Assembly (NCBI GenBank): GCA_021307315.1
Contig: JAJSPD010000004.1
Coordinates: forward strand, 868,001-932,000
Direction of reading: 5' to 3'
DNA: 64,000 nt
DNA from: Bisporella sp. PMI_857
Taxonomy: Eukaryota > Ascomycota > Leotiomycetes > Helotiales > Helotiaceae
A program made the position numbers and the translations under genes. Shown here piece after piece: positions 47,950-60,100 of this stretch (its first letter is position 1; each line of letters starts with the position of its first letter). The notes under the pieces were generated by a model. It was given only the letters and a program-made list of their open reading frames with translations, was not told where the DNA came from and did not search any database.

Positions 47950-48713
47950 CCTTTTATTGTCGCCAAATGCTCAGCTCAATGTCCCTTGTTATGCATATAC
48001 GATGGAGTAAAGGCGCTCTTCTTGCATCAGGATGGACTCAGATACTAGTCCTTGGTTTGGTTGTTCATAGGTTGTCTGTTTGGTTGGAGGCAACTTTCTA
48101 ATGCATAGCGAGGATATGGCGGGTCAAAGGAATTATTCTAATCTGATTTGCGCTTGTAGGGAACAAACGCATGTTTATATGTAAAATAACTATTTGGCTC
48201 TCGCGGAACAATGATGAATACCCAAGGACGGAGTCTTGCAATAGCGCAACGAATATAACCTCTTTGTCGAAACAAGGTCTGTCCACATTTTGATAGATAT
48301 GATGATGGTGAACACGAACCATTGCTAAGATCGGAAGAAAATATAAAACTTACAAGAGTTGCATCACGTGATTGTGAATTTGGTCACCGCGTGAAAGTCG
48401 ATAGGAAATATCACAAAGTCGTTCATATTGTAAATGGTCTCTTCAGCTGTTCTCATAGTTTCACATCCCAATTGTGGTATCGGAATCTGATGGCGTTGGC
48501 CACGTAATAAGAGTTCTTGAGAGTGACGTACAATGGTAAGCTTAACCATCAGCCTGAGCCCCGTCTCTAGGCATCACTAGCGCGGGGAGCAGCCAACACC
48601 TTATTATCCACCATCATACTGCCGTCCTTCTACACTCAACCTCAGCAACAGATTCTCTTCACAGCACTTCAGTCTGCTGCACCGAGGCTCAGGCATCTGA
48701 AGGGATTATAGAC
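47950..48713. other. ZDS1 3' flank and HSE1 promoter
   Basis: 760 bases, no gene. The palindrome TCACGTGA at 48364-48371 contains a CACGTG E-box/CDE1-type site about 350 bases before the HSE1 start. A transcription-factor role (bHLH or Cbf1-like) is inference. Confidence 0.45.
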
Positions 48714-50962
48714 ATGTTTCGCGCTCAACAAAATGCGTTCGACGATGTCGTCGGTATGTACCCTGATTTTCAAAATGAAGGCTTTCAGTTTCGACTTTTG
48801 TGATAGCTACTGACATCGTGGGTCCTGCAGCTAAGGCGACTGACGAGAACCTTACCTCGGAGAATTGGGAATTTATAATGGATGTTTGCGATAAGGTCAC
48901 AACAGAGGAAACTGGAGCTAAGGATGCGGTAGCAAGCATGATCAAGAGGCTAGCGCATCGAAATGCCAATGTGCAATTATATACATTAGAGGTGTGGTCA
49001 ATGTAAGACAGGTGCCAAACTCAGGCTAACAGTTCTATGCAAGCTTGCCAACGCCCTCAGTCAGAATTGCGGCCGAAAGATGCATCGAGAGTTAGCTTCC
49101 AGAGCATTCACAGACGCCTTACTTAAGCTTGCCAACGACCGAAATACACACCAACAAGTAAAGGCAAAGATTCTCGAGCGTATGGCAGAGTGGGCGGAGA
49201 TGTTCAAGGACCCAGATTTAGGGATCATGAATGATCAATACCATAGACTAAAGAGCCAGAACCCACACCTACACCCACCTTCTGCGCCACAAAAGAGTCG
49301 TCTCACGGATTTGGATCGCCAGAAGGAAGATGAAGAGCTACAAATGGCACTCAAGCTATCCATCCAAGATAAAGGCAGTCAGGCACAGGCAAACCCTTCT
49401 CAGGCTTCTAGTTCGAGCGCAGGTCCTTCGCAGCCCCAGCCAGCGGCCCAAGGACAGCAAGTTCCCTCAGGCACAACTGCCGCGACTGTTTCTCGTGTTA
49501 GAGCTCTATTCGACTTCCAGGCCACCGATCCAGATGAGTTGACATTCCGAAAAGGCGACATCATTGCAGTTCTAGAATCTGTATACAAGGACTGGTGGAA
49601 AGGTCTACTAAAAGGCCAGACTGGCATTTTTCCACTTAATTATGTGGAGAAATTGGCAGATCCTACACCAGAGGAGCTACAAAGAGAGTCACAGATGGAG
49701 GCTGAGGTCTTTGCGGAAATCAAGAATGTGGAAAAGCTACTTACATTACTAAGTACATCTACATCCGAGCTGAACGTTCGTGATAATGAGGAGATTACAG
49801 TAAGCCTATTACCTGGCATTGCTATGCTCCACTAACCTCCATAGAAACTCTACCATTCCACACTTGCTATTAGACCCAAGCTTATTGAGCTCATCGGCAA
49901 GTATTCACAGAGAAAAGGTAACCATTGTCTGAACGTTCTTGCGTTATGTATATTAGACTGACCTAGTTCAGATGACTTTACTCAGCTCAATGAGAGGTTT
50001 ATCAAGTCCTGCCGAGACTACGAGAATCTCTTAGATGCATCAATGACACAAAGCCAGCCGGCTTATCAATATGGACGGCCGCAGCAGCAAGGTTATGGTG
50101 GCGGATATCCTCCTCAACAAGGACCGATAGGGCCAGCCCAGCAACACCCTCAGAGATACTATACTCCTAATCCCTCACAAGGTATATGATACATTTTGAA
50201 GACGAGCGTGAATCGTCAAACTAACATCTCAAAGAGAACTCATATCCTCAAAAACCGTCGTCACCTGATTATGGTCCCCAGCGCAATGGGCCAGCGCGAT
50301 TTTACATAGTCCCAGGACAACGTGCTCCTGAGGGTCAGACGCAAGCCCAGCAGCAACCACTCCCACAACAATACCCTCAGAGAGACCCAACTCCTCGCAT
50401 CCCTTCAAATCAAAAGCCACATCCTCTGCAGACAAGTTCTCCACAACCAAACCAATACCCAGCGCATACAAATTCGCCACCTCCTAATCAGTACCCTCAA
50501 CAGAGCGGACATCGCCCACAGAGTACCTACTCTAACCCACAAGAGCTCGCAACCCAATCTTTTGACTCTCCAATACACCAGCAACCCCCTTCAGCATACA
50601 GCGCATCATTATACTCTCAAGATGATACGTATGCATCCGCAGCGCTTAATAATCAGCAGCCACCTCTAGGACAGCAGCAGTACACCGCGTACGTCCCTCC
50701 TCAACACTCCCAGCAACAACCAACCTATGAACCTCCGGCACCACCTCAAGGAGGACATATTCCCCCACCAGTAAACATGAATGCGGCATACCCCGTTATT
50801 GCCGACGCAAGGCAGACATTACCAAGCCAGGGAGCGCCGACTCCACAAACCCATTACAAACCATACCAAAGACCAGGCGCTACAGAAGGACAAGCTCCAT
50901 CAGCACCAAGCGCGCCACCTGGCGCGCCGCAAGACTTCTATAGGCAGAGCACAGCATACTGA
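48714..50962 (+). CDS. HSE1: Hse1, ESCRT-0 subunit (STAM homologue)
   Basis: With Vps27 it recognises ubiquitinated cargo on endosomes and starts multivesicular body sorting. Exons 48714-48753, 48831-48991, 49044-49799, 49845-49917, 49972-50181 and 50235-50962 give 655 residues. The start MFRAQQNAFDDVVAKATDEN is the family N-terminus, rebuilt over the first splice. Domains in order: VHS at about residues 5-140; a ubiquitin-interacting motif at about 162-178 (EDEELQMALKLSI); SH3 at about 218-272 (VRALFDFQATDPDELTFRKG, with DWWKG and GIFPLNYVE); a GAT-like coiled coil (KLYHSTLAIRPKLIELIGKY); then a very long Gln/Pro-rich tail. Introns 2 and 5 use AAG acceptors (49043, 50234). No lesion. Confidence 0.95.
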
Positions 50963-51680
50963 TGACAAATTTGGTTTTATATTGAACAGTTCGGGCATGG
51001 GCGGAAGCATCTCTACGCATACGCAAGGCTAAACTTGCGTATCTGTGAATCTTTTGTACGATATATCCTACGGCAGCATAGGATGAAACATGACAAAATG
51101 GAATCTAATATTTGTCCCACATCTTGTGGCTTACGTTACCAATAAAAGGCCTATATAGTATTCCGGCTAAGTAGCCTTGAGCCTGGTAGATAAGTATGTG
51201 ATTAACTTGTTTGAACCTAGGCGCATAAACTGTGTATCGGCAGCAAGTCTAAACCAAGTGTTCCATTCTTGCGTCTGTCCAGCAGCTGCAGCACATCGCG
51301 AAATCTTACGAGCTAGACTTTGGGATGCATGGCATATATGTGCGCAGAAATTTTGTTGGAGATGATTAGAAACATCCAGAGAAATGTTACTACCTGTGTG
51401 TACTCAGGTGTGTGGGGGTATCCGTAGTGGTCATTGCGACAGAGAGGTCTCAATGTACAAGAACATCTAACACACTCAGAAAAGCGATAAGATTCCTTTC
51501 CCCCCCCCCCCCCCCCCCCCCCAAAAACCCATTCCATTGTAAAAAAAAAAAAAATCTGCCAGTTAAGCTGGTCCATTCCTTCCGTAAATACCGCCAACGC
51601 CGCTTCCCAGACTCTAAAAGGGCCAGCCTAGATAATAAAGCACCTTCGCCTCCGCCTCCTCCATCCTAGCCGCCAATTGC
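50963..51680. other. Region between HSE1 and a small unknown gene, with long homopolymers
   Basis: 720 bases between convergent genes. No gene is recognised. The notable content is a C23 run followed shortly by an A14 run, listed separately. Confidence 0.5.
51500..51554. repeat. C23 homopolymer followed by an A14 homopolymer
   Basis: Twenty-three consecutive C at 51500-51522, a short spacer containing AAAAACCCATTCCATTGT, then fourteen A at 51541-51554. The lengths are probably imprecise in any assembly. The C-run is long enough to form unusual structure (G-quadruplex or i-motif potential). Confidence 0.93.
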
Positions 51681-52236
51681 TCATCTGGAAGGCGCGTTAG
51701 CCAGCCTCGCTCTCGATGCCGGGGATGAAGGGGCGAAAAACATACCATACTCGGGAAACTTCTCGGTCTCGACCTTTCCCGTGGGGAAGGCGCATGTTGG
51801 CCGCTTGGGAGCCGGGACGAGCGAGGTCTCCTCGGTAGCTGGAAGGGAAGGCGTGGCGAGGTTGAAGGCGGGAGCGTTTGCGGCAGGGCGGAACGGTGAC
51901 GCCTCCTCGGCGGCAGGAGGGTGCGATGCGTGCTTGGTGAGCGCGGCGTCGGCGTGGATGGCGAGGAGGCGGTTGTCGTTCTTCGCGAGGGGGAAGGAGA
52001 TGTCGTTGGGGGTTGAGGGAGGGGGAGCGGCGCGGCCGTTAAGGCTGGAAGACTCGCGGGGCGAGAGGTCGGGAGCTGGTGATTGGCGTGTTAGGATGCG
52101 TTGGTTCATGGGTGTATGGGGTGGAGAGGGGAGGGGACGTGCCGGCGAGGTTGAGGATATTGAGACGTCCCATGGCGGCGACGACGGGCTTGGTCTCCAA
52201 AGAGGGTAATTGCTTAGTTCCTTCCGTGGTAGACAT
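51681..52236 (-). CDS. Small hypothetical protein, splice model uncertain
   Basis: I do not recognise the family. From the ATG at 52236 the frame reads MSTTEGTKQLPSLETKPVVA then AMGRLNILNLAG, which looks like genuine protein, and it must shift to a second frame reading SPAPDLSPRESSSLNGRAAP, ending at the TGA at 51681-51683. An intron ending in the CAG at 52076-52078, preceded by a CCTAAC branch-like word, would join them. The donor is unclear: the in-phase GT (GGAC then GTCTCA, near 52167) would remove the conserved-looking residues, and a GC donor near 52143 is weak. The second part is Ala/Pro-rich and ends EKFPEYGMFFAPSSPASRAR. No targeting signal or catalytic motif is seen. Convergent with HSE1. 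Confidence 0.55.
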
Positions 52237-52530
52237 GTTGTATTATGGTTGAATTTATAGGCTTCTTGGAGGCTTGGTTGATGGTAATAGAAGTGCTTGT
52301 GAGTCAAAGAAATGTGTGGGTTGAGTTGCTAAAGCAGTTAAATTTGCGTTTTGGGTCAAGGACGTCAATGCCCATCCATATAAAAGATAACCCCACCATG
52401 ATGTTTGCTTTCTGATGGATAATATCTCTTATTGACAATAGCTTCATTCACCAAAGGAGATAAGAGAGGGAGGCTGTAAACTCGGCTGCTATTGTGCCAA
52501 TTTGGGTATGCTAAGCGAAACCCCTGAGTC

Positions 52531-54274
52531 CTAGTGTTCCATGGCATCCTCGAACAAGGCTCTCAGCTGCGCCTTCTCCTCGTTGACTTCCTCCGCTAAA
52601 CCTGGAGCCAACATCAATACTCTCGCTTGTGGTATCGTGCCTTCCACCAAGTCATCAATGTGTTCCCTCTTGAAACCCAAGTCCTTCAATCCTTTGGGCT
52701 GGTCCCCGAGATCCGCGAGGAACTTCTGCAAAGCCTCACCTAGAACCTCACCCGCACTTTCTAATTTTACATTTGAGATATCAACACCGAACGCTTCAGC
52801 AGCTTGTAGATGTCGTTCCGGGTTCGATGGGCCTGTGAAGCGGAATACTGCTGGAGCGGAGACTGCTACGGATACACCGTGAGGAATTATTGGCGTATCA
52901 ACTTGATAGCCAGCGTGTTTGTAACCAGGATTTTGTCCTGATATAGGATACGACATACCTATTGACGCATATGTGAATACGAGGGAGGTAGTGATGATCG
53001 TGAAGAATGACTTACCATGGCATAAATGCACACCAGCATTTCCGAACCCAACTCCCGCAAGGGTAGCAGCAAGTAACATCTGGCTTTGTGCCTCGTGATC
53101 ATCTGGGTCTTTCACGGCTCTTGGAAGATATTTAACAGTACTCCGTAAAGCCTGTAACGAGAAAATATCACTGATTGGATTTGCGCCTTGATAGGCGGGA
53201 CGCAAGATAGGATTTGTTGGTCGAGGGATCCTCTCGAAATATGGGATTGCTGTCCAACTCTCTAAACTATGGCAGAGAACATCAAGACCAGAGCTTGCGT
53301 GTACTGCCGATGGCATAGTTCTTGTATTCAAAGGATCACATATTCCAAGAGTGGGCTTCAAGTTTCGGTGTGCGATACCAGTCTTCGCTCTTTTTGATAC
53401 AAGGTCAAAGATTGCCGTGCCGGTGGTCTCTGATCCAGTTCCAGCCGTCGTTGGGACAGCTATTAATGGCTTAAGTGGCTTGTTGACCGGAAGGCCTTTT
53501 CCTAAGGGTGCATTTACAAAGTCGAGGAATTCTGCATCTGGGAAGCAAGTATAGAGGTTCATCAATCTGATAAGTAGGTTAGTGTGTACAACATAGTCAT
53601 CTCTTAGTAGTGGTGGTCCACCACTACATGGTAAAATAATCCCTTACTTAGCAGTGTCAATGACGGATCCACCTCCCACAGCGAGAAAAGCATCTGGTTG
53701 GTATGGCTTAGCAAAAGCAATAGCTTCCTTGATACTATTTCCTGTTAGATAAAATTCAGACTCATTGCCAAGGTCAATACATACGAACTATCTTTCGGCT
53801 CAATCCTACAGCTATCAAATACGGCATATTCCACTCCCTCCTTGGTTAACCCTTCCTCGACCTGCCGCATGGCATCCAGGCCCCTCACCGTCTTGTCCGT
53901 TACCACACAAACTCTCTTCGCACCCAGATTTTTAAAGTCCATGCCCACCTCTTTTGTCACACCAGGCCCGAATCTTATGGATGAAGCAGCCATCTCAAAA
54001 GCATATTCTTTCTGGCGAGTAGTGTCTACTGGAGTAGCATAGTTGCGTTGGAGGTTGTGCTTGGTATGAGCAAGGAGACTTTTAGGCGGTTTATGATGAT
54101 GGTGATGTGCCGGGTTGCCGTGGCATGGACAGGACGGAGGATGTGTGTATTGTATTGTGCGAAGTAGGTTCATTGCTCTCGCTGCCCTCTGGACGCTTGT
54201 TAGCAGCTGGATATACATGGCGTTTAGGGACTCCAGCAACATACCGTGGGGGCGATTCTAACTGCGGAAACCAT
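52531..54274 (-). CDS. Hydroxyacid-oxoacid transhydrogenase, mitochondrial (ADHFE1-type iron-dependent ADH)
   Basis: Iron-containing alcohol dehydrogenase family member that oxidises 4-hydroxybutyrate while reducing 2-oxoglutarate to 2-hydroxyglutarate. Exons 54274-54245, 54188-53785, 53734-53648, 53566-53016 and 52958-52531 give 499 residues. The first exon (MVSAVRIAPT) plus the Arg-rich, acid-poor region after it, including a His/Pro stretch, form a mitochondrial presequence. Nucleotide-binding segments: GAKRVCVVTDKTVRGLDAM and FLAVGGGSVIDTAK. Then PTTAGTGSETTGTAIFDL and the metal-binding region SGLDVLCHSLES, AGVHLCHGMSYPISG and IPHGVSVAVSAP. The fourth intron (52959-53015, 57 bases) is a multiple of three with no stop, so it would also read through. 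No lesion. Confidence 0.93.
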
Positions 54275-55007
54275 TATATATGAAGTAAATTGAAGAATTT
54301 GAGTGCTAATGCATAGCGGAGCACGTTCGTCCTTTGTTCACACGCTTTTATAAATATATACATGCATATATTTAAGAAATTGAATCAGGAGAGTGAACGA
54401 AAGCACAACGATGGAAACCTGGGGAATGGATGAGGTTTCAAAAGGATGGCGGGGAATCCAGTCTAATGTGGGGAAAGCGGCTTCAGCGTCGTTAGCCGAA
54501 CCCTGCCCCTTTCGCTTTCACGATCAAGTACTGTACCTAGTCGGCTAGGCACCGCGGCTTTTGCATTGAAAGAATCGGCATATAAGGTACCTTATTATCA
54601 CTGGAAGGAAGTTGTGTGAATCTAAGATATCATTACGTCAGGTATAATATTCAGGGAGGATACAGTAGTCATATAGTAGTATATGGTCATAAATACTTTA
54701 CTCAATTCGCCTATCCACTGGGGGCTGCCTCTGTAACACCAAGGTAGAACCAGATCAATCTATAAAAATGCCCCGTCCTTGATAATACCAAGCCCAGACG
54801 GGTCCCCTATCATATGCCATGAAAAGAAAATCAAATCCCCCCAACTCCTGCTAACCAGAGCTTGCTCTATGCAAGTATGTGGATCATTCCATACAAATCT
54901 GTATGCACAGGCATGTGTGGGAAAATAGCTGTTCATGAATAAAAAACGTATCTTCTTTCCAGAGCTAATCTCGTTCTGGGTATCTTGGCCTAGAGGCTGG
55001 AGATCTT
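54275..55007. other. Transhydrogenase promoter and ATG13 3' flank
   Basis: 730 bases, no gene. AT-rich TATA-like tracts occur at 54350-54372 upstream of the transhydrogenase start. Nothing else recognised. Confidence 0.45.
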
Positions 55008-58000
55008 CTACCATCTTCGACTGCCTCTTCGACTGCTTGTGCTCGAATCACCACCTCTCGAACTGTCAAATCCGCCCCTCTCGTTGCTAGTCCCGCGATA
55101 GCCTCCTCGAGGCTCTTCGATGCTTCGTCTCGATTGATCGCGTCCAATCTCGCTCATATCAAACAGTAAGTCGTCGTCGGCTTCATAAGTGCCTGCTGTT
55201 TTTGTGAAGCTTTGTCTGCCAGCTCCTCTCTCGCTTCTTTCACTCCCGCTAGCTCTGTCTAAGCTAGAGAATGAACCGGTTTGCGGTGGTGTCACGCCTC
55301 GGCCGCCGGTCCGACCTATCCTTGGTCGGTAAGGAGAATTGGCAGAGCCAGCGGAAAGACCACGTGGTATTTGAGGTGCTTCCGATTCATTGGGATCAAT
55401 TGATGATGAGGCCTGGCGAGACATTACAGCTGATGATTCTGAGATGTGTGGTGCAGGTTGCAGCATTCTCGATGGAGATGGTGATGAAGCTTCTGCCACG
55501 TTGTCAGAGGCCTGATCAAGCGCACGGAGGGCACTCAAGCTAGGCGGCTCGCGATCGTCAGCACCGAGGCTAATGCTTCGGTGTACACCAAATGGAATAT
55601 CTCCTATCTCATCTTCCGCTGCCAGGATTCGATGCTGCTGTGCAACAGAACTTGATCTTCTGGTATGTGGGTAGTATGTACGAGGCGACGTCGGAATATC
55701 AATCGCATTTGTACCAACACCACTTGCTTGACTATCGCCATCAGCACCTTGAGCTCTTACTGTAGGAGCTGTCCTTGCCCGTCCACTGATCCTAGGGGCA
55801 GAGTATTCAGCAACTGAATTGGCGCTCAAGCGCGACGGTATTGCTGGAGTATGGGGTGTATGAGGCGATACAGGTTTTCCAGGAGAAGATGATACGGACA
55901 TTGAATTTGCTGCTACCATAGGTGGTACGCTGGATAACTGGCGGCTCGATGAACTTGAAGACCGGTGCAAAAGCGTAGATGAAGACATCGACTCGGTTAA
56001 AGCGTTGTTTGACTCACGCATTGATTGGAACTTCGAAAGCTGGGCACTGGTCCTTTTCGTGGACGCCTCCCCAGAAGGCTCGAAACTTTGTAAAGTCTTC
56101 TTACTGTCAAGCAGTTTCAGGAACTCTGAAATCTGATCATCATCCGTTTGGAGTGACCCAGAACTGCCTCCTGCTCCCTCGGCGAGAACACCTGAACCAG
56201 GCTGAACAGAAGAAGACAGGCTCTGCTTGCCACTACTTCCTTGATCATCATCAACCGCAATCTTACTAGCACCTCCGAACGAAGATCTACCTCTTCGATG
56301 ACTGAAGCTGCTACTATATCTAGTAATAGGATTTGGTTTTGGAGAGCTCGAGGAAGAGACATTTGGGGCATTGTCGGGAACAGCAGGCCCACCCCTCAAA
56401 GTAGCTGGCATGCCTGCGGTCAGGGATGATCGATTTCGCGCCTGATTTAGCGCACTGATCCCTGACATTCGAGGGAGTGATTGTGGGGATTGAGGAGGGA
56501 GCACTTCACCACCTTGTTGACTCATGACCCTACCAGGTGAGGAAGACAGAGAGCCTGCTTTGAAGGGCTGAAAAGAAATAGAAAGTCTCCTTGCCATGTT
56601 TACTCCTTCTACAGAACGGAGAGATGATCTTGAGGCTTGTAAGGGCATTGTTGGTCGAGCCCGAGGCGACGATGACATAGGCGAAGAATCAGTGTCCGCA
56701 TCTGATCCAACTGCCTTCTGTGCTCGGAGGGCGGATATGGGGCTGGACGCACCAGGACGTGCAGTTCCATGAAATGTGGATAAGCTTCCATAAGCTTGAA
56801 TCGGCTCTAAATCCTCTGTAGATTGTCGACCCGTAGGTAGCGAGCCGACTTCAACAGGTCGTGTAGTACGATGTCGGTCATCGCCCCTTATGCCCAAAGA
56901 CGGCTGGAAAAAATCCTCATTTGCACCCATGAATCTTGAGCTTAGAAGTGCATTAGAGTCATCAACACGGAAATTGCAGTCAAGGCGATATTTTACTTCA
57001 GCAGAAAACTGGCCCGCAGGAGTATCTGTTGTGCCTAGAAAGTAACTTGAGACAACAGGACTGCCATTGTCACACAATGGGTGGTTCAAAGCATCAAATT
57101 GAATAGGTTTTGGTTCGCCAGCCATTACACGGCAACTAAGCCTCAGAGATGTATCTGTTGCACCACTCTTCAGCGCTTTCATGAGTTTCCGTGCTGGTAA
57201 AAACTTCGAGGTTGTGCATAGCGACCGAAAGAATATGATGCACTTCTTGTACACTGTAGGGAGAGAAGATGCGAGGTCATATGGCGGTTCGTCGGGGGTG
57301 TCTCTAAGCTCAATTTTCCAACGCTCTAATACGACTTCATTGTTTCGTTTTCGAGATCGCGTAGAATTATCACTGGATGCGCTGGACTGACTGTTTAACG
57401 CATCCAAAACATCCCAACGCTTGCCATCATCATCTACCAATACTAGGCTCTGAGTACCTGTGAGAACTGAAGCGTCGAGATATGTTTCGATAATTAGCGG
57501 AGGTGGTCGATTCTGGATCCCTGCCCCACAAGTCCTCCATATTTCCAACTCTTCTTTGAAATCAACTATGTCGTCGGTTTCGATTTGGAACTAGGAAAAA
57601 AACAGTACGTTAGTAGGCGCGCTTTAGAGTGTGAGCGCTGCATATGTCATCAGACATACCCATTTATTGACTTTCCGAGTTCCATTCGCAAGTATCAGAG
57701 CCTTCAATGGCATACGAGCTTGAAGTGTGATCAAAGCTGCTTTGATATAAAAGTTCTATTTGCATAAGCTGTCAGTCCAGAGCGAATAGATGATGCACCG
57801 ATGCCCACCTGTATTATCTGGTCCATTTTCTTGATAGCATCTTTGCTTGGACCCGAAATGATTCCGCTACCTTCACTGCCATCGTCACCATCATTATATG
57901 AGGCCGTATCAGATCCTGCCCTCAAACTTGAGCCCGGGCTTTCTATTCTTGGATTGTTGGTTCTGGTGGGATTTGTTCGAGGAGATAAGGCTGGCGATGC

Positions 58001-58066
58001 CACCGCAGGCGAAGGACGAGGATGTTGGTGCATATTGGAGGTTTCTCTGTGCGGATGTTGAATCAA
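55008..58066 (-). CDS. ATG13: Atg13, autophagy-initiation complex subunit
   Basis: TOR-regulated activator of the Atg1 kinase. Exons 58066-57809, 57755-57660 and 57590-55008 give 978 residues. The HORMA domain begins near residue 75 and is assembled over both splices (NFYIKAALITLQARMP, then ILANGTRKVNKWFQIETDD). It continues with LVLVDDDGKRWDVLDAL, VVLERWKIELRD, YKKCIIFFRSLCTTSKFLPA and the DNGSPVVSSYFLGTTDTPAG block. About 600 residues of Ser-rich disorder follow, expected to be TORC1/PKA phosphorylated and to carry the Atg1- and Atg17-binding motifs, with the conserved C-terminal DDDLLFDMSEIG near the end and a Ser/Arg tail. The frame also has an ATG 11 codons in (58033, MHQHPRPSPAV) that resembles other Atg13 starts and may be the true one. 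Confidence 0.94.
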
Positions 58067-60100
58067 GCAGACAAAATGTCGAGAAGGGAGAGGATGTTAT
58101 GTCAGAAACTGTTCCCTGAGTGGCTTGACAGCTCAAGCTACAATTCGTACGCAGCAGAACCCGGTTGCCTCACGATTTGGGTATCCATCGTAGTATATAC
58201 TCCTTAACGTTTTCGCAGCCTTTCCTTATCCTTAGTGTCTCTGTGCCAACCCAAGGTCTGACAATGATTCGCGGAATGATCCAGAGGAGCAAAATGTGGA
58301 TTTCTGCACAGTATGATTCAGGCGACGGCCATCATCACAATTTTGGGTAGAGGTGTATACACAGTTGCTGATGTATGTACTCTGGATGTTGATGGTAGAG
58401 GTGGGTGGAGTGCAGCTCCGTTGGTTGAATGGAAGAAGCTTCGATGCTAATGGTCAAGGTACAGTCATTCAAGCTATCAGGGTGCCTCGTGATCGGAGCG
58501 CTTATGCTGGGAAGGGCGTCAAAAGCAGGATGATTATATAGTTAAGGCAAGAATAAGGAGCGTCCAAGAAAGTTCCAGCTTGAGGGCTAGGGAAGAGGAT
58601 GAAGTAACAGTTTTTTTTGTTGACAGCTACTTATGACAAGGCGAGGTACAGAGAGTTGAGGATGTTGTGATTGCACTTTAACTTTCATAAACGACCGGGA
58701 CATCATGTCCTAACAATCCGATAGCGTTGGGTTCACCGCGCTAGTCTGGTCTTGGCGTCGATAAGGATTGGGGGTGGGAGAGGTGGTCCGTGCACTGCAG
58801 TTTGTTCAATCATCCAGCATTTTCTTTTTATATTTTGAATACTATATACCCTACTCGTAGGATCTGAAGTAATAAATTACTGATACGACGGCCCTTGAAA
58901 TTCCTCATAGTTCAAAGGACATTATACATTCTCAATAGTAAGACACAAGCATTCATTGCGAGAACGGAAGGCTTCGATAACCATCCCGGTGCCTTTCACT
59001 TGTCTGCAGGGTGAGTGGTTGGCTACCTAAACTAGATGCTCTCTCTGCCTAGAGCAAGTCTTGCACAGGTTTATACTCTATGGCGAACCACATTCCCTGG
59101 TTAACCTTCCAGGCAAATCCGCACACATTATTAAATAAGGGGTCTCTTAGGTAACGGACCGCCTAGTCTGCCTTTCCAACTACCTCCCCTTGTTTCCCGA
59201 TGCTGCTAGGCTGATAGACATATGTGCAAGTGTTACAAAGAATTTTTTACATAGCCGTATTATATACCTAAAGGTACCCATTGGCTCAGCAGAGTTATTT
59301 TACGTAGGAGCATATTTTCTTCAGCATGTATATCTCGATCCCGCGTTCGCTGTCGAGGCATCGATTGCATAGAATACGCGGCCAGGACTCCTTCACCGAA
59401 GTACACCCAGATGTGTCTCACCACACCGAATGTGAGGTGATAGGATTGGTAGCCCTCCATTCAATAGAGGCATCCAGTAAGATGCAATACATAGACGAGA
59501 CCTACCCTCCCTTGGCGTTTTGCTGCACCAACTTCCCTTCTCCTCGCTGCGAGGTCAAAAGTGGGGCTTTCGTACTCTTGTACTACTCTGGTCGATCACC
59601 AGCGTTTCAGGCTTTATATGCTGTACTACCTGTTGGTTATACTCCCCTCGTGGATTGACAGGCATACAAGGATCTAGAATCACGCCGTTGACAGGGCATT
59701 TCGGTCAAAGGTCGTGCCGTAGCAGTTATACCGGTATTTCACGTGGAATCTTATTGTTGTTCTGCAGAATATTATTGGCCGCCTTACTCCTAATGTACAT
59801 TAACGCTACATATTATAGTAAACTAAAGTAGCCTTTACAGATATGATGGATTGGGCATTTCATAACATAAATAGAATCTTGCTCTACTTCCCACGTTCCA
59901 AGAAACTGTTTATCTCCCTCTTCGCAGATACATGTGTTGCAGCCTCTCATTCTCTTCATGTGCGTACTTGCACCTCAGGTAGTGTTGGAAATGTGGATCT
60001 CCTTGTGGCTGACCACATATAGAATGTTCGTTGCGAGTGAAGGTCCTCGTCTTGAGTGCTAGTTATCATAGAAACTAAGGAGTCAACTTTGACATATTCA
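58067..60100. other. 2 kb stretch without recognisable genes
   Basis: Holds the ATG13 promoter at its left end. Open frames up to 110 codons occur (for example 59326-59658, plus strand), but none has a family motif, splice continuity or convincing codon composition. I see no long terminal repeats, transposase motif or terminal inverted repeat. It could hold an unrecognised non-coding transcript or a decayed element. Confidence 0.4.

Noticed and set aside
59326..59831. Overlapping open frames of about 100 codons in the gene-free block
   Set aside because: Two frames overlap each other, lack motifs and have no splice or promoter support.
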